Assembly (NCBI GenBank): GCA_015478945.1 | Contig: JABUQX010014767.1 | Span: 1-20,000 of the forward strand | Direction of reading: 5' to 3' | DNA length: 20,000 nt | DNA from: Trachelipus rathkii | Lineage: Eukaryota; Arthropoda; Malacostraca; Isopoda; Trachelipodidae | Shown: one piece after another, positions 1-9,030 of the stretch | How the letters are laid out: every line of letters starts with the position of its first letter | Numbering within the stretch: position 1 is the first letter of the stretch | Made by a program: the position numbers and the translations under genes | The notes under the pieces: generated by a model | Database searches by the model: none | What the model saw: the letters and a program-made list of their open reading frames with translations, nothing else | Told to the model about the DNA's origin: nothing

Positions 1-16
1 AAGGGATTTCTATGTT

Positions 17-395
17 ATTCAAAACATATATAAGTACACCTCAATATCAGGATGTTAAAGTACACTGTTTATAATTCGGCACCGAGCCAGCTCCACACGG
101 TGCCGTCCTACACATATAATCACTCATTTGATATATATATATATCTTTTTTTTCCTTCTTCTCTTCTTTTCCTACTATCCATCCTTACTGTCGTCCTTCT
201 TCTAAACTTTTCTTCTTTTTCAGGGGAACCCCCCTTCAAGAGGGGGGTCTCAAACTCATTTTGAGGGTTCTGAAACCCCCAAAAATGAGTTCTACACCAT
301 TGAAAACATATATGTAGACACCTCATTTGTCCTAATATGTAGCTGGAGCCAGAATCTGGCACCGCAATCACCAGCTCCGGCTCCGGCCCCATATG
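17..395. repeat. Diverged direct duplication with two hairpins between the copies
   Basis: A block starting ATTCAAAACATATA near 17 and running through GGCACCGAGCCAGCTCC (about 77-110) recurs starting ATTGAAAACATATAT at 299 and running through GAGCCAGAATCTGGCACCG (about 346-365). Between the copies are two inverted repeats: six C and six G around TTCAAGA at 229-247, and a CTCATTTT/AAAATGAG stem at 255-289 with an inner GGGTTC/GAAACCC stem. The open frames here (52-264 plus, 120-404 minus) are low-complexity and resemble nothing I know. The whole looks like non-coding repeat DNA. Confidence 0.5.
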
Positions 396-419
396 GTTCG
401 CCAATTAATTTAACATACC

Positions 420-889
420 CATTCTATTTCATTTATTCTCTTCTATACACTCACCAAATTTCAGCTTTTAAGTCCATTTTTAGGTTTTTGGGGGGCTTGA
501 AACATTGGCTGCAACAATGTTGCAACATATAAAGAAGGCTTGCCAAGTTTGAAGAGGATACGATGTCTCTAACACCTCTTTTGCTAAAATGTGACATTTG
601 GTGTCAATTTATACCCAATAAATGACCCCCACCGGGGGCCATGGGGGCTCTGGCGTTCGGGAAAGTAACTACGGGAATCTCATTTTTGAGACATTCTACC
701 ACTGTTTGACACCCGTCATGATAGGTTTTTGACGAAGGGTACGCCATCTACGAAAAACGCATGTTGCTGCGTTCTAAAACCGCAACGGCTGAAACGCCAC
801 GCTCGGCAATAGCGGCAATCGACTCGGCATACCTCAAAACATACTAGACAACACCGAGCTCGGCTTCATAGCTCAAGAAACAAAAATGT
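420..889. other. Stretch without recognisable features
   Basis: No long open frame, RNA gene or clear repeat is visible. The only local structure is C-rich and G-rich runs around 627-652 (ACCCCCACCGGGGG, then CCATGGGGG). Unannotated intergenic or decayed repeat sequence. Confidence 0.4.
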
Positions 890-1341
890 TAGGAAAGGGG
901 GGTAGGGTAATATCTAATACTAACTCTTGTTAGGAGTGAATCGATTCCGTCGTAAACCACAGGAATCGATTCAGCAGTGCCGATTATGTACTAATCGATA
1001 CCAATATCGGGTATATTCCGGCACATACGATATATCGCACTAGAAGGGTTAGAAAGGGGGGTGGGGTACTAACTCGTAGAAGGAACCAACCTAGCACATT
1101 CTAATATACACCAATCGAATCCTCATACCTTATAACCTAGGGATAGACACCAATATTAGGTGTATTCTATGAACGTAGGACATGACATGCTAGAAAAGGC
1201 CTAGAAAGGGGGTGGGTAATAACTCGTAGAAGGAAGCATTCTAGCACCTTCTAATACACACCAATCGACTCCCCGTACCTTATAACATAGGAATAGACAC
1301 TAATATCGGGTGTATTCTAGAATATAGGTCGGCACGTGCTA
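890..1341. repeat. Tandem array of three ~150-bp units
   Basis: Three diverged units start near 890, 1041 and 1191. Each contains a G-rich head (GAAAGGGGGGTGGGGTA-like), an AACTCGTAGAAGGAA-like segment, an ACACCAATCGA-like segment, a CCTTATAACCTAGG-like segment, and a tail like ATAGACACCAATATTAGG followed by TGTATTC. The central part (CCAATCGA...CCTCATACC...ATAACCTAGG...GACACCAATATTAGG) is also found inside both arms of the foldback element (about 7150-7225 inverted and 12245-12305). That makes this array a relative of one satellite module of the foldback element. Confidence 0.65.
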
Positions 1342-1411
1342 GAAGCTAGAATATATAGCCTATAGAATATAGAATATAGAATATATAGAATATAGAATAT
1401 AGAATATAGAA
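1336..1411. repeat. TATAGAA minisatellite
   Basis: Short tandem repeat of TATAGAA/TATATAGAA units, about nine copies, directly after the 150-bp array. Non-coding. Confidence 0.75.
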
Positions 1412-1419
1412 GCATGTGA

Positions 1420-1557
1420 CCTTTTTCGGTTGGCGGTCCCCTTTGAAGTGACTCTGTTTTTCGGCTTGTTATCACTTTTGCGGTTTGCGGTTAGATAAGA
1501 AGGTCCACTTTTATGACCTTTGCGGTTTGCGGTTAGATAAGACAGGTCCCAAATCTT
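1420..1557. repeat. Short direct repeats containing TTGCGGTTAGATAAG
   Basis: Two close copies of CTTTTGCGGTTTGCGGTTAG (starting near 1475 and 1518) and a weaker one (CTTTTTTCGGTTGGCGGTCC) near 1422 form a ~42-bp direct-repeat cluster. The minus-strand frame 1360-1611 reads through it with repeated TANRK-type motifs, which is simply the repeat translated. Confidence 0.6.
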
Positions 1558-3644
1558 ACTGATACTACTGATGACAGTCACGAAAATGATTTTGGTAAAT
1601 ACGTTGGACATTTATCTATGATTTCGACTGAGAAAAAGAAAGTTACTAAAAGAGTGTTGGATTCCACCTAAGACCTATAATTTTTTGGAAGATGCTACCC
1701 ACTTAAAGAGGAAATTCAATTATGAATGGTTGGAGACATATTCACCTTGGCTGACATACTGCAGGCGCCTAAAGGGAGCATTTTGCAAGTTAACTAAGTT
1801 AAAGTTTGGTCAGAGGGGTCCTAGGCTCTTTAATAATAAGACCTTTCACTAAATATAAAGATGTTCATGCGGTTTGTAAGAAACATACAAACCAGAGTGG
1901 CATAAAACTGCTGTTGAAGCTGCAAGATTGTTCCTACAGGAGTGCCGTTAGACATCCAAATTAACCAGCATTCTAAGAAAATCATAGAAGAAAATAAAAA
2001 AATATTATCCTCAATAATTTCAGCATGTGGACATTTTCTGGTAACGCGCGGATTTACCGTTACGGGTAAGCATCATGAATTGAGGGCAGTGTTGCAAGAT
2101 TTGGTGCGCTTACGAATAGATGCCGGAGATCAATCATTGAAAACCATTTTGAAGAGGGAAGAAAAATGGGCCCAAAAAAAAATACCACATACCAATCAGT
2201 TCAGATTCTGAATGAGATCATTTCTCTATGTGGTACGTACTAATAAAGGAGCAATCGTTAATAAGGCTAAAGGAATGTGCGCGTATAGCTTTACTAGATA
2301 TGGAAACCGCTTGATATTCTGGAAAGGAACAATTATCCATAAGGGTGTCGCTATTTTCCGAACAAAGATTCGATGAAGTCAAAGAAGGAATTTATTGGCT
2401 TGTATAAAACTGAAAGCGCTTGGACGGCAAAAAACCACTGCGGAAAGCATTGGCGATTTGTCACAACGCGAAGAAGCTGGATTCCCGAAGAAATGCGTGG
2501 CTTGGTTTCGATGGCTGTTCTAACGATGTCTTGGCAGAAGGAGGCGTCCAAGCAGTATTGGGAAAAAGTATAAAAAGCAATGTTTCTTCATTGCTCTTCA
2601 CACAAACAAAAATCTATTAGTAAATGATTTGAACACAATAATAGAAATCCGCAATACTGTGGGAACTATAAAGGACATTATTACGTTTTTTCGAGAGTCG
2701 GTCTTAAGAAGAAACTTAATGCCAAACATCCCAAGCCTGTACCAGACCAGAAGGCCTGAACAACACAAGTGCACCAGAGTGTTTAAGGAGTACTTTGTAC
2801 GAATGATGCAAGCATTAGAAATCCTTTCCATTGTAGGAAATACGGCCACAAGAAAAGGCGCTTTTCAGTTGCATTAGCGCTGTAAGTCGTCATTCCATCA
2901 TGGCTATGAATTGATCGCGAGGTACTCTGGCGATGTTAGAGGCTCGTTGTAGAATGCTCTCCAATCCAAGACTTTGATATCGTAAAACCTCGCAGCACAT
3001 ATCAACATATTGTGGAAATTGGTTTAGGAGCCATCGGACAAAGAATTGCAAGAAAAAAATCACGATTAAGTGTTATTAAGTGTTATCAAATCGCCGAGCA
3101 ACTTGGACTTGATCTGAATATACCACGGATTTTTGGTAGGCAGCAGCACCGCACCACCGCAGCAACCATCCAGCAACAAATCCTACGGTCTTCTGGAAAA
3201 GATCCTTAATAACTCCGTATATAGATTCTATAATCTCTTCTTTGGAATTACGGTTTTCTACTGAAATTACACCCTGCTTATGCATTGACATATCTACATC
3301 CTTTCAACATGCTACTTCAAAACAATCGATGAGTTAAAGGAAAGCAGCTTCATTTTATAGTTGTTTACCACTTAGAAGGCATAGAAAGAAGAGCTAGAAC
3401 TTTGGTAAAAATTTGGAAGGACAAGAAACTGAGTAGTGAAGAACTAAAAGATCTTGTTGTCTCCCAAGTCTTAAAGAAGATTGAACCTTTCTTTCCGATC
3501 GACGAAAAGCTTTGATGATACTACTCGCCCAGCCATGCACCACCAGTACATGAACACTTTTTCAGTACTCTGCGAAGGATTAAGACTTGGCTGCGCAGTA
3601 CATATGGAAGACGACAGGTTTTAAACGGACTGGTTAATGAATGA
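1546..3644 (+). pseudogene. hAT-superfamily transposase relic (P52rIPK/ZMYM1-like, DUF4371 and hATC)
   Basis: Broken gene for a hAT-type DNA transposase of the kind annotated as zinc finger MYM-type 1-like or 52 kDa repressor-like. Read across frames, the expected parts appear in order. 1546-1660: DFGKYVGHLS-type start. 1661-1850: IPPKTYNF, then KFNYEWLETYSPWLTYC and GAFCK (TTF-type zinc-finger region). 1880-2260: WHKTAVEAARLFLQEC, then DIQINQHSKKIIEENK, then LRIDAGDQSLKT and NEIISLCG (DUF4371). 2410-2880: WLGFDGCSNDVLAEGGVQAV, then NTIIEIRNTVGTIKDIITFF and ATRKGAFQLH. 3030-3270: LGLDLNIPRIFGRQQH and a SLITPYIDSIISSLE-type segment. 3400-3480: WKDKKLSSEELKDL. 3567-3641: TLRRIKTWLRSTYG and LNGLVNE, the hATC signature. 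In-frame stops and several frameshifts occur, so it is inactive. I did not find its terminal inverted repeats. The family call is strong, the exact boundaries are not. The frames at 2351-2551 and 2598-2849 minus and 3076-3291 minus are shadows. Confidence 0.9.
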
Positions 3645-3890
3645 GTGTATGTAGCACAAAAATTTGTTGTTAACACTATGATTATTAATTATGTGTCAAA
3701 CAGTAGTTGAAAATACGTTGACGCCAAGGAAATTACTTTTTTTAATATCAATTTTGCAACTGCTCTATATTGTGAATTTTCCACCATTGCATATTGTATT
3801 TGATATTCTATTGTTTTCATAAAATAATTTTTTTTAAATATTAATCATTTAATTATCCATAAATGTTTCTAGTTTTAATGTCTTCTTCTT
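3645..3890. other. AT-rich stretch without features
   Basis: AT-rich sequence after the hATC tail. It may hold the 3' untranslated part and end of the hAT element, but I see no clear terminal inverted repeat or target duplication. Confidence 0.35.
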
Positions 3891-4311
<421 letters not shown>

Positions 4312-4318
4312 ACTGCTA

Positions 4319-5398
4319 AGACCAGAAACACTAGTGATAGTAATAGAAGAAAATTTCATAAATACTAGATAGTGACAATAATGACTATTTATCAATAAAT
4401 ACAATGTATTCCTCGTCATTTATTAACAATGTACCAGCATCTGTCCATTTTCTATCTTATTACTCTTTTTTTCGGTTTTTGGTAATTTTCATTCTTGCTT
4501 TCTTTCAAATCGGAATTTTAAACACAAGACAAGCGCTTCTTTCTTCTTTATTGTCCTTCACAAATTCCTTTCCGGTTTAGTATTAATTTGCTTTGGCAAA
4601 CAGGGAATGAATCAGCATGCCCCCTATTTAAAAATTTTCCTTTATTTTCTATGCGTGCTTTCATTCCCCATTATAGGGTCTTTCTTCTCCCGTTTTTTTT
4701 TTCTCCAGAGTTAAAAGGGCAGTCTTTCAGGTGCTTCTCGTATACCACTGCGGTTTGAGTTTAAAAGTTCGTTACTATGGAATGTAGGATTCTGAAAGGT
4801 TTGTTTACAAGTGAACAGCTGTTTTCGTAAGTTATAGAGAGATTTCCTTCTCTTTTTTTTTCTTTTTCGTCTCAACGTTCGGTTCTGTGGAGCGAAATTT
4901 TATGGCTTTCCCGATGGGTTTTGTTACCATTCTTTTTTTTTCTTTATCTTTTATTTTTATTTTATTATTATAATAACATGAGGGCTACGAAAGTAGAAGT
5001 TATGAAAACGAAAGGAGATTATTAATATTTCAAGCAATAATATTCTAATTTCTACATGTTTAATTCTACGGCCGTTAGGCTTTATATCTATTATTATTAA
5101 AGAATTCTATACCTTTGTTACTAATCTCTTTTGATTTCTTTTTTTTTCTTAGTTTAAAGTCGTTTACGTTTACTGATAACAATATATCCTTTCAATTTTC
5201 CCATTTCTCGTCAATAGATATAGTTCACTAGGAATTCTGGATTGCTTCAATTTAATTTCATTGAAAGCAGCATAATTTTGTCTCGATCGCATTTAAATTC
5301 CCTTTCAGAAAAATTTTTATTAAGCCATTTATGTAAGCATTGTATGGAAATTCTTTCTATTATTGATTGTTCTTTTAATGATTCTCATCATTATTAAT
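4319..5398. repeat. Dispersed repeat copy 1, left half (split by the foldback insertion)
   Basis: From AGACCAGAAACACTAGTG at 4319 this segment matches 16453-17521 closely, with small indels and substitutions. Examples shared by both are ATTCCTCGTCATTTATTAAC, TTTCAAATCGGAATTTTAAA and GGCTTTCCCGATGGGTTTTG. It breaks at ATCATTATTAAT (5387-5398), and the sequence that should follow resumes at 13887. No convincing coding frame is seen. The plus-strand frames in the second copy (16563-16924) are weakly conserved and interrupted here. Relative to the gag relic at 14600-15441 this is the downstream part of the element, read on the minus strand. Confidence 0.9.
5387..5398. other. Probable target-site duplication, left copy
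   Basis: ATCATTATTAAT at the left edge of the foldback element pairs with ATCATTTTTAAT at 13875-13886 (one mismatch) and with the single ATCATTATTAAT of the uninterrupted copy at 17510-17521. Seven extra bases, AGTAGTA (5399-5405), lie between it and the GGG terminus on this side only. Confidence 0.65.
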
Positions 5399-5453
5399 AG
5401 TAGTAGGGCTACAATTTTGCACGAAAATGACATGGGCCCCCGCAGAATCCTAG

Positions 5454-5615
5454 GATTTTGACCTTGACCTTTTTTGACCTTTTAGGGCTACCTTTTTGGC
5501 CTTGACCTTTTTTTGGCCTTGACCTTTTGACCTTTTTTTTAACCGCGCCCTTTTGACCTTGACCTTTTTGGGCAACCTGAATTTTTTACTTTAAACTTTT
5601 TTTGGGCTTGACCTT
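5454..5615. repeat. TTTTTGACCTTGACC repeat cluster, left arm
   Basis: Irregular repeats of CTTGACC and TTTTTGACC with short GGGCTACC and AACCGCGCCC interruptions. Mirrored at about 13738-13855. TGACCTTGA occurs at 5459-5467 and 5554-5562, and its reverse complement TCAAGGTCA at 13800-13808. These match the extended nuclear-receptor half-site recognised by ERR/SF-1-type receptors. No function can be claimed from a repeat alone. Confidence 0.75.
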
Positions 5616-5617
5616 TT

Positions 5618-6010
5618 TTGAGAACCCGATTTTTTGAGAACCCGGATTTTTTTGAGAACCCGGATTTTTTGAGAACCCGGATTTTTTGAGAACCCAAATT
5701 TTTTGAGAACCCAAATTTTTTGAGAACCCAAATTTTTTGAGAATCCAAATTTTTTGAGAACCCAAATTTTTTGAGAACCCAAATTTTTTGAGAACCCTAT
5801 TTTTTTTTTTGAGAACCCCGAATTTTTTTTGAGAACCCGGATTTTTCTGAGAACCCGGATTTTTTTGAGAACCCGGATTTTTTGAGACCAAATTTTTTGA
5901 GAATCCTAATTTTTTGAGAACGCATTTTTGAGAACCCTAATTTTTTGAGAACCCTAAATTTTTTGAGAACCCTAATTTTTTGAGAACCCTAATTTTTTGA
6001 GAACCCTAAT
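5618..6010. repeat. 18-bp tandem repeat TTTTTTGAGAACCCAAAT, left arm
   Basis: About 21 units of TTTTTTGAGAACCC plus a variable four to five bases: AAAT, GGAT or TAAT. Variants cluster rather than alternate: GGAT units near 5640-5690 and again at 5830-5880, AAAT units at 5693-5785, TAAT units from 5900. Because the unit is 18 bp and stop-free, several minus-strand frames stay open and encode only a repeated GSQK/VLKK/FSKN pattern. Those frames are not genes. Confidence 0.92.
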
Positions 6011-6049
6011 TTTTTGGCAACCCTAATTTTTTCGGCAACCCTAATTTTT

Positions 6050-6097
6050 GCAACCCTTCGAAGAAGGGTTGCGCCAGACGGAGGCGAAGCCTCCGTC
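6050..6097. repeat. Paired perfect hairpins, left arm
   Basis: GCAACCCTT/AAGGGTTGC forms a 9-bp stem around CGAAG (6050-6072), followed four bases later by GACGGAGGC/GCCTCCGTC with a GAA loop (6077-6097). Both hairpins are preserved in the other arm at 13176-13223. They stand out as locally GC-rich and nearly unmutated, whereas the satellites around them are riddled with indels. Confidence 0.85.
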
Positions 6098-6287
6098 GTA
6101 CGTATTGCCCCCCCATTTTACGCCCCCCTAATTTTTCCAGACATGGGTTAATTTTTGCCACGGTAATTTTTGATTCTTCATTTAGGGGGCTTAGCCCTAT
6201 TTTTTGATATTTCGGTAACATCTACACACGCGGGTGTGCACACCACACACACACACACCACACACACCACACACAACAAAAAAAACA

Positions 6288-6780
6288 ACCTAGCCTACAC
6301 CTAGCCTCCATATAGCCTACAGCCAGCCTCCACATCCTAACCTAGCCTACACCTATCCTTCACCTAGCCTACAAACCCGCCCTAGCCTCCACTCAACTTC
6401 ACTAGCCCTACACCTACACCTAGATTCCACTCAGCTTCATCTAGCCTACACCTACACCTAGATTCCACCACAGCCTGTACCTAGCCTAACACTTATCCTT
6501 ACACCTAAGCCTACACTATCCTTCACTGCTAGCTACACCTACACTAGCCTCCACCAGCCTTACGTACACCACACCTAGATTCCAGCTCAGCCTTCCATCT
6601 AGCTACACCCTACCCTAGATTTCCACCCAGACCTGTACTAAGCCTACACCTACACTTAGCCTACACCTAATCTCCTCCAGCCTAGCCTACACTACACTAG
6701 CTCACCAGCCTCACCTACACCTACAACCTAGACTCCACCAGCATTCACCTAGCGTCACTATACTAGCCCTATCAGTAACC
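6288..6780. repeat. CCTAGCCTACAC minisatellite, left arm
   Basis: About 40 imperfect ~12-bp units (CCTAGCCTACAC, CCTAGATTCCACTCAGC and similar) with a short AC-rich run ahead (6238-6285). The inverted counterpart is the GGTGTAGGCTAG repeat at about 12660-13012. Confidence 0.88.
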
Positions 6781-6784
6781 CCTA

Positions 6785-7090
6785 CACTTTGATGGCTCAA
6801 CTTTTTATGGCTCAACTTTGATGACGTCCTCTTTGTTGGCATCTATATTGATGATTCAACTTTGATGACTCAGATTTATTGATGTTACAACTTTTGGATG
6901 GTTTCCCAAACACGTAAGAGTATCTAGTGATTGTTCTATTAGTCGTTTCTATGATTATTCTATGAGTATTAGATTGAGTGCCAGGTGAGTGCCGAGGGGG
7001 AGTGCCAATGAGTGCCAATGAGTGCCAAGTGAGTGCAATGAGTGCCAAAGTGAGTGCCAATGGAGTGCCAAGTAGTGCCCCCACATAGTG
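6785..7090. repeat. ACTTTGATGA and GAGTGCCAAT repeats, left arm
   Basis: Copies of (A)CTCAACTTTGATG lie at 6787-6900, then a spacer with TATTCTATGAGTATTAGATT, then about ten copies of GAGTGCCAAT/GAGTGCCAAGT at 6977-7080. Counterparts in inverted order are TTGGCACTCA repeats at 12357-12470 and ATCAAAGTTGA repeats at 12545-12668. The minus-strand frame 6812-7084 (LALIGTP-like) is this repeat translated. Confidence 0.85.
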
Positions 7091-7272
7091 CCCGAACTGA
7101 GTGTCACTTTTTTCAAGCCTTTTTCTAGCCTCCCTTGAGCCCCGAATAGCCCTAATATGGATGGGTGTCTACCCCTAGGTTAAAAGGTATGAGGAATCGA
7201 TTGGTGTATATTATACGTTGCTAGGATGCTTCCTACTATGAGTTAGTCTTTTTCTAACACTTATAGCACGAC

Positions 7273-7275
7273 AGA

Positions 7276-7312
<37 letters not shown>

Positions 7313-7347
7313 ATATATATATATTATTATATTATAATATCATATAT

Positions 7348-7404
<57 letters not shown>

Positions 7405-7405
7405 C
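7273..7405. repeat. (AT)n microsatellite inside left arm
   Basis: About 130 bp of AT dinucleotides with TTA and CATA interruptions. It sits at the position mirrored by 12060-12189 in the right arm, so an AT tract existed before or during formation of the inverted arms. Confidence 0.93.
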
Positions 7406-7497
7406 CGCACCCCCGCCCCGAATACTTTTTAATTTATAAATTTTAAAAAATTGTAATGTTAAGAAGAAAAATCCAGAGTGTCTGATATTAAACATTT

Positions 7498-8310
7498 TAT
7501 TTTACTGCTTTAACTCACTACTTTACTGATATTTAATTACCTTAAAGCAGTAAATCAGTATATCAATAGCGTGTTACTTAACACCTACAGGGGATTACGT
7601 AATGAGCTTTTTGTTTTACTGCTTTACTGTTTTAACTCATGTTTTAACTGCTTTAACCTCACTGCTTTACTGGCTTAACTCCACATACATTACATACCCT
7701 TAAAAGCGTAAATCAGAAAATCAATAGAGGTCATACTAACACCTAGGGATTAGTATGCTTTTGTTTTTACTGCTTTACTGCTTTTTAACTTTCTGTTTTA
7801 CTGCTTTTACTCACTGCTTCTTACTGCTTTAACTTTCTGCTTTCCTGCTTTAACTTTCTGCTTTACTGCTTTAACTCACATATTACATAGCCTAAAGCCA
7901 GTAAAGCAGTAAAAAAATAGAGGTGTTACCTAACACTAAGGGGGGATTAGTATGCTTTTGTTTACTAGCTTTACTGCTTTAACTTCTGCTTTACTGCTTT
8001 AACTTTCTGCTTTTTACTGCTTAACTTTCTGCTTTACTGCTTTAAACTTTCTTGCTTTACTGCTTTACTCATATGTTTTACCTGCTTTAACTCATATATT
8101 TATTAACATTACCTACCTTAAGAAAAACAGTAAATCAGTAAATCAATAGATGTATTACTAACACAAGGGGGGGGATTAGTATGCTTTGTTTTAACTGCTT
8201 TATTGTTTTAACTCATGTTTTAACTGCTTTACTCATGTTTTACTGCTTTTAACTCACATGTTTTTACTGCTTTAACTCATATGTTTTTACTGCTTTAACT
8301 CATTATATTT
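7498..8310. repeat. Higher-order array of TTTACTGCTTTAAC repeat, left arm
   Basis: The basic motif TTTACTGCTTTAAC (with TTCTGC or TCATG spacers) is arranged in four larger units. Each larger unit ends with CTTAAAGCAGTAAATCAGTA followed by a junction like ACACCTAGGGGATTAGTATG (near 7580, 7740, 7930 and 8160). Four matching inverted units occur at 11190-11960. Confidence 0.9.
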
Positions 8311-8461
8311 ATAATTATGTTTTTTAATTTTGTTTTAATACTTTTTATTTAATTTTATTTATTTATTATATTTTTAATTTATTTTTATTATTTTATTTTT
8401 ATTTTTTATATACTTAGTGTTAAAATTTAACTTTCATGTCTATGTGCTTCCCGCACACAAC

Positions 8462-8462
8462 C

Positions 8463-8515
<53 letters not shown>

Positions 8516-8790
8516 CACATCACTTATACACAATTACTATGACACTATACACCATTCAACTCTGACACTTATCCACACTCACTATGACCTTACATTTACC
8601 ATAAGACAAGCTTACATTTACACTTATACTCACGCCGGACACACTTACACTTATACACACATTCACAATGACACTTACATTTACCCATAGACACTTACCA
8701 TTTAATTACACCCACACACACACAGATTTAACTTACACTCCACACACATTACTTACACACACAGATTTTCTTACACTCACACACAGATTG
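8462..8790. repeat. (AC)n microsatellite and degenerate CACACTTACA repeats, left arm
   Basis: Pure AC run at about 8468-8514, followed by CTTACATTTACAC-type and ACACACAGATTTACTTACAC-like degenerate repeats. Mirrored by GT-rich DNA at 10590-11046. The plus-strand frames here (8436-8690, 8668-8886) encode only His/Thr runs and are not genes. Confidence 0.9.
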
Positions 8791-8797
8791 ACTTACA

Positions 8798-8940
8798 CCT
8801 GCGGGCGCACGCGGCGGGTGGGGACGCGCCGGGACCGCACGCAGCCGGTGCCGGGTTGGCTGCCTTTGCGTGGGCTCATTGCCTGAGCCCTGGTGGATTA
8901 GCTTATGAGCTAGGGGAAAACTACTCCGACCAATCACAAG
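8798..8940. other. GC-rich patch at the arm/spacer border
   Basis: A sharply GC-rich segment (8798-8865) in an otherwise AT-rich window, not mirrored in the right arm. It is followed by two hairpins, GGGCTCA/TGAGCCC (8871-8889) and TAGCTTATGAGCTA (8898-8911). On the minus strand ATTGGTCGGAG (CCAAT-box-like) lies near 8925-8935. I do not recognise it: it could be captured host DNA, a SINE fragment or a small promoter. Confidence 0.45.
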
Positions 8941-9030
8941 TAAGGAAAACATTTCCTTCTTACCTGCTTAAAGGATCTTACCGATCAAGCATGGTTCAGT
9001 TTGAAATATAATTTATAAAAATAATATCAC

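Larger units (their letters stand above)
5406..8797. repeat. Foldback element, left inverted arm
   Basis: Inverted relative to 10590-13874. Module order from outside: GGG terminus, TTGACC repeats (5454-5615), GAGAACCC repeat (5618-6010), hairpins (6050-6097), CCTAGCCTACAC repeats (6288-6780), ACTTTGATGA-type repeats (6785-6900), GAGTGCCAAT repeats (6980-7090), a segment with CCTAGGTTAAAAGGTATGAG (7100-7255), AT tract (7273-7405), an ATCCAGAGTGTCTGATAT segment (7405-7497), TTTACTGCTTTAAC repeats (7498-8310), AT-rich DNA (8310-8430) and AC repeats (8462-8790). The arms differ by many small indels, so they are neither recently duplicated nor fully homogenised. Confidence 0.85.

Noticed and set aside
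120..404. 94-codon minus-strand ORF
   Set aside because: It crosses a repeated hairpin-rich segment, has Arg/Lys low-complexity parts and no motif I recognise.
2351..3291. Minus-strand ORFs over the hAT region
   Set aside because: They are antisense shadows of the plus-strand transposase relic, whose segments match the family in order.
5539..5891. Overlapping Lys/Ser-rich ORFs (GSQKIWVLKKFG pattern), also 13255-13885 plus
   Set aside because: They are the 18-bp GAGAACCC satellite translated. The unit is a multiple of three without stops, so several frames stay open.
5618..6010. Possible CRISPR array or telomere-like CCCTAA repeats
   Set aside because: There are no unique spacers between repeats, the unit is a simple 18-bp satellite, and CCCTAA occurs only where one variant ends in TAAT.
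8436..8952. His/Thr-rich ORFs and the GC-rich minus-strand ORF 8749-8952
   Set aside because: The first are AC-repeat translation. The second covers the GC patch, where stops are rare by composition, and has no recognisable motif.
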